Assembly (NCBI GenBank): GCA_902537555.1
Contig: CACBBR010000001.1
Location: forward strand, 69,501-133,500
DNA length: 64,000 bases
Source: an uncultured Pelagibacteraceae bacterium
Lineage (GTDB): Bacteria > Pseudomonadota > Alphaproteobacteria > Pelagibacterales > Pelagibacteraceae
Direction: 5' to 3'
Below the pieces are notes generated by a model. That model worked only from the letters and a program-made list of their open reading frames with translations. It ran no database searches and was not told the origin of the DNA. Both the position numbers and the translations under genes were made by a program. Below, one piece after another: positions 1 to 8,864 of the stretch (positions are counted from its first letter, which is position 1; the number at the start of each line of letters is the position of its first letter).

Positions 1-2
1 GA

Positions 3-1175
3 CCTTTTTTGCCAGATTTAATTTTGTCTATATCTACAATTTTATTTATTATATTTATTTATAAAAAAAAAGAATTTGATATTTTTCAAAGTATATATTT
101 TAAAATCTACATTTTATTTCTTATTTACCTAATTATTAGGTCTTTATTTACATTTGATTGGCTTTCTATAAGACCCTCTCTATTTTATTTTAGATTTGGT
201 TTTTTTTCCTTAGCAATATTCTATTTATTAAAAAAAAAAATTATAGATATTAAATTATTTATAACTATATCATCATTCCTGCTATTAGTTATTTTTTTTG
301 ACTCTAATTTACAGAATTTTACAGGACAAAATATTTTTGGATACAAACTTTATCATTCTGAGAGAATAAGTAGTTTTTTTAAAGATGAGCTTATTCTAGG
401 AGGTACAACTTTTAGAATATTTTCAATGATAATTCCTTTAATTTTTTTTTTAAATTTAAAGAGAAAATATTTAATTTCAATTTTAATATTTATATTAATG
501 ACATCTACAATCTTATTAAGTTCTGAAAGAACTTCCACAGGATTAATGATAATTTATATTTTGGCTTTTTTAGTTTTTGTACCAATTAAAATTACTCATA
601 AAATTATTTTTGCATTTATGGTATCTTTGTCTATTTCTATATTTTTTTATTTTAATGATGCACAAAGGGAAAGATTAGTAAATAAAACATTACATAGTAT
701 AAATATTGATAATAAAAAATACGACGTTATTTTGTTTTCTGCAATGCACCAATCTCACATTCTCACCTCGATTGAAATGTTCAAGGACAATTATTTTTTT
801 GGAAAAGGGCCTAAGATGTACCGAAAAGTTTGTGATGATATCAACTTCAAAAAGTTTAGAGTAGGAGATCATAGTTGTACAACACATCCTCATAATATAA
901 TAGCTCAATTCCTCGGGGAAGTAGGATTAGTAGGATTTATTTTTTTAATAATATTTTATTCTAAAATTATTCATGTTTTGTTTAAAAATATTTTTTCTAA
1001 AAATTCTAAGGATATAAATTTTCCTATAATAATGCTTTCATTTTCGGTACTTTTAAATTTCTTTCCTTTTATCCCATATGGAAATTTTTTTAATAATTGG
1101 CTATCAATGATTAGCTATTTGCCAATTCCATTCCTGATGTTTATATATTATGATGTTTCAACTAATAGAAAATAA
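3..1175 (+). CDS. O-antigen ligase/polymerase-like membrane protein (5' end cut by window)
   Basis: This is a polytopic inner-membrane protein with about ten hydrophobic segments. Near its C-terminal third it has a long polar loop with the pattern GKGPKMY...HPHN...FLGEVGLVGF, which resembles the periplasmic loop of the O-antigen ligase/polymerase (WaaL/Wzy) superfamily. An upstream RTSTG motif also fits that family. Such proteins join or polymerise lipid-linked glycan on the periplasmic face. The reading frame is open to the left window edge, and the first possible start inside the window is a TTG at position 9, so the true start probably lies outside. It overlaps the next gene by 26 bp, suggesting co-transcription. 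WaaL and Wzy cannot be told apart from sequence. Confidence 0.75.
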   Translation, partial: PFLPDLILSISTILFIIFIYKKKEFDIFQSIYFKIYILFLIYLIIRSLFTFDWLSIRPSLFYFRFGFFSLAIFYLLKKKIIDIKLFITISSFLLLVIFFDSNLQNFTGQNIFGYKLYHSERISSFFKDELILGGTTFRIFSMIIPLIFFLNLKRKYLISILIFILMTSTILLSSERTSTGLMIIYILAFLVFVPIKITHKIIFAFMVSLSISIFFYFNDAQRERLVNKTLHSINIDNKKYDVILFSAMHQSHILTSIEMFKDNYFFGKGPKMYRKVCDDINFKKFRVGDHSCTTHPHNIIAQFLGEVGLVGFIFLIIFYSKIIHVLFKNIFSKNSKDINFPIIMLSFSVLLNFFPFIPYGNFFNNWLSMISYLPIPFLMFIYYDVSTNRK

Positions 1176-2169
1176 TAATCTTTTTTTAATTTTTTTTTCT
1201 TTATCATCTTTGATCGCTTTTATATTTTTTTTTAAATTAGAACTAATTTCTTCACATTTAAATATATTTGATACATCTGATCATATAAGAAAAATTCACG
1301 AAAAAAAAATACCACCTATAGGTGGTTTAATATTTTTCATTATATTTTTAATATATTCTTTAATTATATATTTCTTTTATGAGAGTAATATTTTTTATCA
1401 TCAAAAGCATATTTTAATTTTTCTCATAACTTGTTTTCTGATTTTTTTAACAGGCCTAGTCGATGATAAAATAAATCTTAATTCTAAAAGAAAAACAATA
1501 ATTTTTCTTATATTGATATCAATTCTAGTTTTGAATGATGATGGGTTGATAATTTATTTTTTAAGATCTACTTTGTTAAATAAAACTTTTGCACTTGGAA
1601 ATATTTCTACATTTTTTACCATCTTTAGTATTTTTGTTTTTATAAATGCATTTAATATGTTTGATGGTATTAATTTACAATCTGGACTGTATTCACTGAC
1701 AATTTTTTTATTTTTCATAATCAAAGGCATTGAACCTTTAATATTTATTCCTTTTTCATTCGTATCCTTAATTTTTTTGATTTATAATTTTAAAGATAAA
1801 ATTTTTTTAGGAAATTGTGGTTCTTATTTTTTGTCTTTTTTAATTTCAGCATTCATCATCAAATCAAATATAAAGTTGTCACTTATATCAGTTGAGGAAA
1901 TTTTAATTTTAATGATGATTCCAGGATTAGATTTAATAAGATTGTTTTGTAAAAGATTAGTTAGTGGACAAAGCCCTTTTATTGCGGATAGAAATCATAT
2001 TCATCATATACTGTCTTCAAAGTTTAGCGATCTAATATCGGTCATCATAATTTTTTCTCTAACTTTTATTCCGATATTAATTTCACAATATTTAAATAAT
2101 TTTATAATTATTATATTTCAAATATTTCTTTACTTTTCTTTAATAGTTTATTTTAAGAAGTTTAATTAA
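1150..2169 (+). CDS. WecA/MraY-family polyprenyl-phosphate sugar-1-phosphate transferase
   Basis: This membrane enzyme transfers a sugar-1-phosphate (often HexNAc-1-P) to undecaprenyl phosphate, the first committed step of lipid-linked glycan synthesis. Family motifs are visible: an acidic pair DD at residues 105-106, NxxNxxDG at 166-173, a GNCGS version of the GDxGS motif at 221-225, and a HIHH metal/phosphate-site motif at 283-286. There are about ten hydrophobic helices and a normal family length (339 residues). The usual Asp of the GDxGS motif is Asn here. It overlaps the upstream ligase-like gene and converges on the Wzz-like gene, sharing its stop tetranucleotide with it. The sugar substrate cannot be read from sequence. 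Confidence 0.85.
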   Translation: MMFQLIENNNLFLIFFSLSSLIAFIFFFKLELISSHLNIFDTSDHIRKIHEKKIPPIGGLIFFIIFLIYSLIIYFFYESNIFYHQKHILIFLITCFLIFLTGLVDDKINLNSKRKTIIFLILISILVLNDDGLIIYFLRSTLLNKTFALGNISTFFTIFSIFVFINAFNMFDGINLQSGLYSLTIFLFFIIKGIEPLIFIPFSFVSLIFLIYNFKDKIFLGNCGSYFLSFLISAFIIKSNIKLSLISVEEILILMMIPGLDLIRLFCKRLVSGQSPFIADRNHIHHILSSKFSDLISVIIIFSLTFIPILISQYLNNFIIIIFQIFLYFSLIVYFKKFN

Positions 2170-3014
2170 AATTTAATGGCTTTTCTAAAATAAAAAATAA
2201 AAAATAAGACATAAACTGATAAAAATATTACAAATAGTAATTTAAATATATTAATAATTTTCATACTTATTTTTTCAATTTTGCTTAATTTTATTTGCAT
2301 GAGATCAAAATTTTTATCTATCTCTAAATTTATATTATATGCTGATTTAAGATTGTTATTATATTTATTTTGAAAACCTATATTTATATCATTAATAAGT
2401 TTTTTTATACCATCCTCTGTAATCTCATTTGTTGAAAAATTAAACTTTATTTTTTTTACTTTATTTTTTATAACTGAAGGATCACCTATCATCTGATAAC
2501 TGACTTGAAAATCAGCGAGAGTCATTTCTGCTGCTAGCATCAGATCCTTATATATTTTGTTATATTCACTTACAAAATCCTCTTTTGTAATTTTTATACC
2601 TCTGCTTTTCCAGTAATCCTCTAACCAATACTTGTTTTGAAATATTTCATAAAAAAATTTGGAATTTAATTTTAACCTAACTTCTTCTGAACCAAGTTGA
2701 TATTGTAATTTTTGATCTAAATTTTTATTCAGTTCTAATGCTAAAAATTTACTGTATATTTCAAAAAAATCATCTAAAACAAACTCAATTTTTAAAGTTG
2801 ATTTAAATCCACTATTCTCGTTTATAAACTCTGAAATATTATTACTATTTTCAACAATACTAGCTTCAACAGTCCAATTTTCTGGACTATTTTTATAAAT
2901 AATAATTGCTGAGGGAACATACAATATTAATACTATAAGAACTATTTTATATAATTTTTCTTTTAAAAAAAGCCACAATAATTCTAAAGAAAATTCATTT
3001 AAATCTTTTTTCAT
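2166..3014 (-). CDS. Wzz-like polysaccharide chain-length determinant/co-polymerase
   Basis: The 282-residue protein has the Wzz/PCP-1 layout: a short cytoplasmic N-terminus, one membrane helix at about residues 21-43, a periplasmic domain of roughly 200 residues rich in charged and helical sequence, and a second membrane helix near the C-terminus (about 252-275). There is no tyrosine-kinase domain, so it fits the class that sets O-antigen length. It is the only minus-strand gene in the glycan cluster and is flanked by a polymerase-like and a transferase gene, which supports the role. The call rests on topology and context; sequence motifs in this family are weak. Confidence 0.65.
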   Translation of the reverse strand: MKKDLNEFSLELLWLFLKEKLYKIVLIVLILYVPSAIIIYKNSPENWTVEASIVENSNNISEFINENSGFKSTLKIEFVLDDFFEIYSKFLALELNKNLDQKLQYQLGSEEVRLKLNSKFFYEIFQNKYWLEDYWKSRGIKITKEDFVSEYNKIYKDLMLAAEMTLADFQVSYQMIGDPSVIKNKVKKIKFNFSTNEITEDGIKKLINDINIGFQNKYNNNLKSAYNINLEIDKNFDLMQIKLSKIEKISMKIINIFKLLFVIFLSVYVLFFIFYFRKAIKF

Positions 3015-3062
3015 ATAATTAGTTAAAATAATATTTTATAGATAATTAATTAAAATATTCAA

Positions 3063-4256
3063 ATGCAAAATAATTTAAATTCTGTAAATAAATCATCTTC
3101 TTTTTCTATAATATTAATTCCATTCCTTCTTGTAATTCCTAAGGTAAATTTAATTTCTATTCCTGGTTTTTGGCAAGGTATAAGATTAGAAGATATCGTA
3201 ACATTACTTATGTTGGTTTTTATGATTTTAAATTCAAATAAATATACTTTAAAATTTAATCATCCAAACACAAAATTTTTTGTATTCATAGCATATGTAT
3301 TTTTATCTTACCTAATAGGCTATTTAAGTGGAATTTCATTTGGTTATATAGATTTAATTACAATCGCCAGAATAATAGAGTATAGCACTATAATTCTTTA
3401 TTTTTCAAATGTGAATTTTAATAAAGATAATAATAAAAAGATAATTTTATTTTTAAAAATTCTAATCATTATAAATTTTTTAGTTTCTATCGGTCAATAC
3501 TTTGAATTAGTTGGTTACTACAGTTCAAGAGGGTACCACGAACCAAATTTCGATTATTGGAGAGTTTTTGGTATTTTGTCTGGTTCATGGGAATTAAGCT
3601 TTGTGACATCAATTAGTTATTTTGTCATATATTTGGAAACAAAAAAAAAAATAAATGTGTATTTAATTCTAACCCTCATCATCTTATTTTTAGCTGGAAC
3701 AAGAGGCATTCAGTTTCCATTTATTCTAACTATAGTAATTTTGTATTTTCCTGAATTAATAAAAATACAAACAAAATTAAAATTTATTATTTATACTTTT
3801 ATTTTTGTTTCAATTTTTTATTTTATGTACTTTGTGCAGGATATTAATATTTTTTTTCTATTAAAATCATTAATAGATTTAATGTTTTATGGTTATGTCC
3901 CAGATTTTTCTGATTTATCAAAAAGTGAAGTCGTTTATTATTCATGGGTTCATAGACTTAAAGATTGGTTGATATATTATGAATTGATGAATACTAATCT
4001 AATTACATTTTTATTTGGCACAGGTTTCTCCTCTATTTATTATGAGTCTTTTAATTTTAGAATTTTGTTTGGTACAGGCTTGTTTGGTTTCTTGCTGTTA
4101 ATTTTATTAACTTTCAGAATTAATGTTTTTATAATAATTTTCTTATTTATTACTGGTATTACTTTAGATTTTACATCCAGTTTCAAACAATTCATAATAT
4201 TGTATTTTTTATTTCAATATATGAGATCTTATAATAAAAATGAAATTAGTAATTGA
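3063..4256 (+). CDS. O-antigen polymerase (Wzy)-like membrane protein
   Basis: This is a 397-residue polytopic membrane protein. An early stretch with the sequence PGFWQGIRLEDIV followed by a hydrophobic helix is typical of exopolysaccharide/O-antigen polymerases. A GTRGIQ segment near residue 217 resembles the family's loop arginine. The long loop followed by a FGTGFSSIYYESF region and a FGTGLFGF helix near residue 340 resembles the Wzy/WaaL superfamily. It begins 48 bp beyond the divergent Wzz-like gene and overlaps the next glycosyltransferase by 17 bp. With the other such protein at 3-1175, one may be the polymerase and the other the ligase, but which is which cannot be decided. Confidence 0.65.
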   Translation: MQNNLNSVNKSSSFSIILIPFLLVIPKVNLISIPGFWQGIRLEDIVTLLMLVFMILNSNKYTLKFNHPNTKFFVFIAYVFLSYLIGYLSGISFGYIDLITIARIIEYSTIILYFSNVNFNKDNNKKIILFLKILIIINFLVSIGQYFELVGYYSSRGYHEPNFDYWRVFGILSGSWELSFVTSISYFVIYLETKKKINVYLILTLIILFLAGTRGIQFPFILTIVILYFPELIKIQTKLKFIIYTFIFVSIFYFMYFVQDINIFFLLKSLIDLMFYGYVPDFSDLSKSEVVYYSWVHRLKDWLIYYELMNTNLITFLFGTGFSSIYYESFNFRILFGTGLFGFLLLILLTFRINVFIIIFLFITGITLDFTSSFKQFIILYFLFQYMRSYNKNEISN

Positions 4257-5367
4257 TGCCTCAAATATCATAGTCGAGAGTGGTGGTTTTATACACTTAA
4301 AAAAAATTCTAGAAAATTTTAATAACAAAAAAATTGAGGTCCTGTGTGTTTTAGCCTCAAAGGAAACAATTAACAGATTAAAAATTAATAACAAAAAAAT
4401 CAAATTTTTCACCCATAATTATTTAAATAAAGGAAGTAGATTTCATTTAGCTTTATGGAGATTATTTTATTTAAATAGGTTTTTGAAAAAAATTAATTGT
4501 TCAATTTTGTTTATATTAGGAGGTTATTTTTTTTTAAAAAAATACCCTACAATAATAATTATTCAAAATTTACTTCCGCTTATGAAAAATCCTGATTATC
4601 ATGAAAGATATAGAACTAAAATTAAAAATTTCATATTAAAAAATTTATACAAATTTTCAGTTGCAAGATCTGAAGGTGTAATTTTTTTATCAAAATATTC
4701 AAAAGAATTTTTTAAAAAGTATACTACACCAAAAATTGTTATTCCACATGGAATTGAGAAACAATTTTATTATAAAAAAAATATAAGAAATAAAAAAAAA
4801 TCAAAATTTGAAATTTTATATGTTTCAAAAAGAGAAACTTACAAAAATCATTTAAACATTGTTTATGGATTTCATCATGTTTTAAAAGATGGCATTAATG
4901 CCAGACTTACTCTTGTTGGATGTAGGGACTCTGATTATTCAAAGTCTAAACTTTTTAATTCTATAAAAATTATAAATGATAAATTTCCTGCCTCTATTAT
5001 AGTAAAAAAATTAGAGAAGCATAAAAATATACACAAAATTTATAGAAAATATGATTTACATGTGTTTGTCTCTTTATGTGAGTCATTTGGAATAATTATT
5101 TTAGAAACAATAGCCTCGTCATTGCCAATCATAACTAGCAACTTTCCAGTTTTTAGGGAGATATTGGGAAAAAATACTCTCTACTTTAATGCAAAAAACC
5201 CAATGAGCATTTTTAAAACTATAAAAAAATATAAAACTCAGTCAAATTTAAAAATGCAAAATACAAAAAAACTCTTTAAAATTTCAAAAAAATATAGTTG
5301 GAAAAATACAAGCGATAAAACTTTTAATTTTATATATAAAAATTTTAAAAATGAAAAAAATATTTAA
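4240..5367 (+). CDS. GT4-family glycosyltransferase
   Basis: This is a 375-residue soluble GT-B fold glycosyltransferase. The C-terminal half has the features of family GT4: IPHGI at about 171-175, the nucleotide-sugar domain start ILYVSKR, and the signature E-x7-E pattern in CESFGIIILETIASSLPII, with the paired glutamates that contact the donor sugar nucleotide. It probably adds one sugar to the lipid-linked oligosaccharide at the cytoplasmic membrane face. It overlaps the upstream Wzy-like gene (17 bp) and the downstream membrane protein (17 bp), so all three are likely translated from one message. Donor and acceptor are unknown. Confidence 0.85.
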   Translation: MKLVIDASNIIVESGGFIHLKKILENFNNKKIEVLCVLASKETINRLKINNKKIKFFTHNYLNKGSRFHLALWRLFYLNRFLKKINCSILFILGGYFFLKKYPTIIIIQNLLPLMKNPDYHERYRTKIKNFILKNLYKFSVARSEGVIFLSKYSKEFFKKYTTPKIVIPHGIEKQFYYKKNIRNKKKSKFEILYVSKRETYKNHLNIVYGFHHVLKDGINARLTLVGCRDSDYSKSKLFNSIKIINDKFPASIIVKKLEKHKNIHKIYRKYDLHVFVSLCESFGIIILETIASSLPIITSNFPVFREILGKNTLYFNAKNPMSIFKTIKKYKTQSNLKMQNTKKLFKISKKYSWKNTSDKTFNFIYKNFKNEKNI

Positions 5368-6319
5368 TAAAATAATTTCACATAATTATTTCAAATACTC
5401 ACTTATATTAACATCATTAATATTTATTTACTTATTTTTTAAGGATAATGAAAAAATAATAATAATTGTAAGTGAAGTTGAATATAACAGAATATTTTTT
5501 TTAATATTCTTTTCAATTTTTCTAATTTTTATTTATGCTCATTTAACTTTAACTTGTTTGAGAAAAGTATGTGGAATACAAATTAATACAAGACAATGGT
5601 ATTTGATATATTTTAATAGCCAATTTTTAAGTTCAATCCCTTTCTTTGGAATTTTGTATAGGGCTAGACAACTTAAAAAGTTTAATTTAAATTATGATAA
5701 ATTTGTAGGCATTTATATTCTTATTAGCTGGTTTTATCTGTTTTTTTCTTTATTATTTATATCTTTAGAGAGCTACGTATTTTTTGAGCAAGCTATTCTA
5801 TTAAATTTCAGATTATATTTGATTTTTTTTGTATCTTCTATTTTGGTATTTCTAATCCCATTTATATCAGGCTTCATTCTAGATAGATATATAAGTTATT
5901 TTAAAATTGAGAAAAACTTTTTTATATCTAGGATACAAAAACTAATACAACTTTTTATTTTGAATGTTTTCAATTTCAAATTAGTTAGAAGTTTTTTTAT
6001 AATTATTTTGGTCATTCATATTCTAGAATTTGTTGTAATTTCAGAATTAATCCAGTCTCTGGAAAGTGATATAAATTTTAAAAAAACATTTTATATTTTT
6101 TTTGGAGCTCAAATCATCGATGCATTAAATTTAATACCACAAAATTTAATAATATCCGAAATTGGAATTGGAATTCTTACTGATAAACTTGACTATGATT
6201 TTGAATTGGGAGTATTGATAAAAATCTATATGAGATTTGTTATTTTTTTTTCCTCAATACTAATGGCATTATTATATAATGTTTACTTGAGGTTATTAAA
6301 CTATAAATATGATCCCTAA
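5351..6319 (+). CDS. Flippase-like/lysylphosphatidylglycerol-synthase TM-type membrane protein
   Basis: This is a 322-residue protein with about eight membrane helices. Its pattern of a loop with YRARQLKKF, then helices and a C-terminal IPQNLIISEIGIG segment, resembles the membrane part of the LPG synthase/AglD/YbhN (UPF0104) family, where a similar position holds a Gly-rich SPGGLGVRE-like motif. Relatives occur in glycan clusters and are thought to help move or modify lipid-linked substrates. It overlaps the GT4 gene by 17 bp. The match is distant and is helped by context, so the assignment is tentative. Confidence 0.5.
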   Translation: MKKIFNKIISHNYFKYSLILTSLIFIYLFFKDNEKIIIIVSEVEYNRIFFLIFFSIFLIFIYAHLTLTCLRKVCGIQINTRQWYLIYFNSQFLSSIPFFGILYRARQLKKFNLNYDKFVGIYILISWFYLFFSLLFISLESYVFFEQAILLNFRLYLIFFVSSILVFLIPFISGFILDRYISYFKIEKNFFISRIQKLIQLFILNVFNFKLVRSFFIIILVIHILEFVVISELIQSLESDINFKKTFYIFFGAQIIDALNLIPQNLIISEIGIGILTDKLDYDFELGVLIKIYMRFVIFFSSILMALLYNVYLRLLNYKYDP

Positions 6320-6343
6320 ACTATTAATGATTTATTAATTATT

Positions 6344-7480
6344 ATGCAAAATTTAAATCAAACTATTTGTACTAGGTGTGTAATGGATAACACTGACTCA
6401 AATATAAAATTTAATAATAATGGTGAGTGTGATTATTGTAGTAATTTTGATAAAAATATAAAACCAAAATTAATGAGTTTTAAAACATCATCTAATGAAC
6501 TAAAAAATATTGTGAAAAAAATAAAAAAACAATCAAATAAGGATTATGATTGTCTAATTGGAATAAGTGGAGGAGTTGACAGTTCATTTTTAGCACACTA
6601 TGTCAAGAAAGAGCTTTCTCTTAACCCTCTTGTTCTACATGTTGATACAGGATGGAACTCAATAGAGTCAGTTAATAATATTGAACGAATTATTGATAAA
6701 CTTAATTTAGATTTAGTCACAATTGTTGTTCCCTGGAAAGAAATGAAAGATTTACAACTTTCATTTTTTAAAGCGCAACATCCAAATTTAGATATTCCAC
6801 AAGACCACGCAATATTTGCATCAATATATAACTATGCTGCGAAAAATAACATAAAGTATATTTTAACTGGAGGCAATTTTTCAACAGAGTGCATTAGAGA
6901 ACCTTTGCAATGGGCTTATCATGCCTCTGACTTGCTACATATAAAAGATATTCATAAAAAATTCGGAAATGATAAATTAAAAAAATTTCCAATGTGTAAT
7001 ATATTCACTTATAAAATTTTATATAGGTTTTTAAAAGGTATTAAAGTTGTTCAGCCATTAAATTATTTTGATTATAAAAAGGAAGATAGCATGAAGATAC
7101 TAGAGAATGAATATGGGTGGTTGAGATATGAACAAAAACATTACGAATCAAGATTCACAAAATTTTATGAAGGATTTTGGCTATTGAAAAAATTTGGATT
7201 CGATAAAAGAAAGGCTCATTATTCAAGCCTTATCCTTTCTAATCAAATGTCACGAGATGAGGCAATTAAAAAATTAGAAAAAGATCCTATAAGTGAAAGA
7301 GATGCAAAAAATGAGTTTAGCTATGTTTGTAAAAAGCTTGAGATAAGTGAAGATGAATTGAATTTGATAATGAATGGAAAAAATAAGTCTTTTAAGGATT
7401 ACAAATCTTTATTTTTAATTATACAATTTTTTGCCAAAATATTACTTTTTTTTAAACTAGAATCTCGACTTATAAGATGA
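6344..7480 (+). CDS. N-acetyl sugar amidotransferase (WbpG/PseA type)
   Basis: This is the synthetase part of an ammonia-dependent enzyme that converts an N-acetyl group of a nucleotide sugar into an acetamidino group. The N-terminus carries two CxxC pairs (C9, C12, C29, C32) in the characteristic TRCVMDNTD context. The PP-loop ATP-binding motif SGGVDS is at residues 75-80. Length (378) is normal for the family. It overlaps the HisH-like gene by 4 bp, which itself overlaps the HisF-like gene by 1 bp, giving the cassette known from Pseudomonas aeruginosa O-antigen (WbpG-HisH2-HisF2) and from pseudaminic/legionaminic acid modification. The sugar modified here cannot be determined. Confidence 0.9.
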   Translation: MQNLNQTICTRCVMDNTDSNIKFNNNGECDYCSNFDKNIKPKLMSFKTSSNELKNIVKKIKKQSNKDYDCLIGISGGVDSSFLAHYVKKELSLNPLVLHVDTGWNSIESVNNIERIIDKLNLDLVTIVVPWKEMKDLQLSFFKAQHPNLDIPQDHAIFASIYNYAAKNNIKYILTGGNFSTECIREPLQWAYHASDLLHIKDIHKKFGNDKLKKFPMCNIFTYKILYRFLKGIKVVQPLNYFDYKKEDSMKILENEYGWLRYEQKHYESRFTKFYEGFWLLKKFGFDKRKAHYSSLILSNQMSRDEAIKKLEKDPISERDAKNEFSYVCKKLEISEDELNLIMNGKNKSFKDYKSLFLIIQFFAKILLFFKLESRLIR

Positions 7481-8076
7481 TTGGAATAATTGACTATGGT
7501 TTAGGAAATATTAAAGCTTACCATAATATATATAAAGAGCATGATATAGATTTAAAAATTATATCTAATTATAAAGATATAAACTCTAAAATAGATAAGT
7601 TAATCTTACCAGGCATAGGGTCATTTGATAATGCTCTTACGCTATTAAAATCAAAAAATTTTTTTGACGAGATAATTAATTTTTCATTGAATTCAAAAAA
7701 TAAAATTTTAGGTGTATGTGTAGGAATGCAAATTCTATCTAGAGCAAGCGAAGAAGGTAATTTAGAAGGTTTGAGTATTGTAAAGGAAAATTTCAAAAAG
7801 CTTCCTTCCAAAATATTACCTCATATTGGTTGGAATAGTGTAACAATTAATAGAGAAATTGATATTTTAGAAAATATTACTAAAGATTGTTTTTTCTATT
7901 TTCTACATTCTTATGCTTTATTAAATAAATCTTCAGATATAAAAATATGTGAAACATCATATGAAATTAAATTTATAAGCGTTTACCAAAAAGAAAATAT
8001 TTATGGTATTCAATTTCATCCTGAAAAAAGTCATACTCAGGGATGTCAAATATTATTAAATTTTTACAATAGTTAA
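7477..8076 (+). CDS. HisH-like glutaminase for acetamidino-sugar synthesis
   Basis: This class I glutamine amidotransferase (199 residues) releases ammonia from glutamine for a partner enzyme. The catalytic triad is intact: nucleophile C81 in GVCVGMQ, H181 and E183 in FHPEKSH. The N-terminal DYGLGN and the oxyanion-region PGIGSF are typical of HisH. Its position between the WbpG-like and HisF-like genes, rather than in a his operon, shows it is the paralogue that feeds the sugar amidotransferase. Its start ATG overlaps the WbpG-like stop (ATGA), indicating translational coupling. Confidence 0.92.
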   Translation: MIGIIDYGLGNIKAYHNIYKEHDIDLKIISNYKDINSKIDKLILPGIGSFDNALTLLKSKNFFDEIINFSLNSKNKILGVCVGMQILSRASEEGNLEGLSIVKENFKKLPSKILPHIGWNSVTINREIDILENITKDCFFYFLHSYALLNKSSDIKICETSYEIKFISVYQKENIYGIQFHPEKSHTQGCQILLNFYNS

Positions 8077-8837
8077 TGTTAAGAAGTAGAATAATACCAT
8101 TTCTTTTAATTGATAAAAATACAGATACCGTAAAAACTATAAAATTTTCTAATAGAAATTATGTTGGAGATATACTTAATAATATTAGGATATTTAATGA
8201 AAAAGAGGTTGATGAGATCGTTGTTTTAGATATTGATATTTCAAATCTAAATTATGAACCAAATTACGAAATAATATCAAAAATTGCCAGTGTTTGCCGC
8301 ATGCCATTAACTTATGGTGGAGGCATTAAAAATATTTCAGTTGCAAAAAAAATAATAAACCTTGGTGTTGAAAAAATTTGCATAAATTCTGCAGCTATCA
8401 AAAATATTAATTTTTTAAAGTTAATATCAAATGAAATTGGATCTCAAAGCCTTTCAGTTTGTATAAATGTAAGAAAAGAGGGGAATAAGTACTCTATATT
8501 TTCAAACAAATTAGAATTTGTGAATATAGACTTGATAGATTATATCACTGATTTGCAATTAAATGGCGTGGGAGAAATTATTTTTAATCTCATTGATGAT
8601 GATGGGTCTTTGAATGGATATAATTTTTCATTTTTAGAAACAATAAATGATTATATAAATGTCCCTTCAATAATTTTAGGAGGGTGCTCTAATTATGAAA
8701 ATATAAAATTACTTTTTAGAAAGTTTCCTAAATTTGCCTCTGGATGTTCATCTGTTTTCATTTATAAAGGCAAATTTAAAGCAGTTCTAATCAATTATCC
8801 ATCCAAAAATCAAAAAGAATATATTTTGAATGGATAA
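8076..8837 (+). CDS. HisF-like subunit paired with the sugar amidotransferase
   Basis: This is a 253-residue (beta/alpha)8 barrel related to imidazole glycerol phosphate synthase HisF. Barrel landmarks are the GGGI phosphate loop at residues 81-84 and a second GGC loop near 210. Aligned to HisF, the catalytic Asp of the first strand (IPCLD in HisF) is Leu11 here, and the second catalytic Asp (about 130 in HisF) is Asn131. Cyclase chemistry is therefore unlikely. The likely role is an ammonia-conducting barrel that docks the HisH-like glutaminase and hands ammonia to the WbpG-like enzyme. It starts at the last base of the HisH-like stop codon. Confidence 0.9.
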   Translation: MLRSRIIPFLLIDKNTDTVKTIKFSNRNYVGDILNNIRIFNEKEVDEIVVLDIDISNLNYEPNYEIISKIASVCRMPLTYGGGIKNISVAKKIINLGVEKICINSAAIKNINFLKLISNEIGSQSLSVCINVRKEGNKYSIFSNKLEFVNIDLIDYITDLQLNGVGEIIFNLIDDDGSLNGYNFSFLETINDYINVPSIILGGCSNYENIKLLFRKFPKFASGCSSVFIYKGKFKAVLINYPSKNQKEYILNG

Positions 8838-8864
8838 ATAATTTAAATTTTTATAAAGATAATT

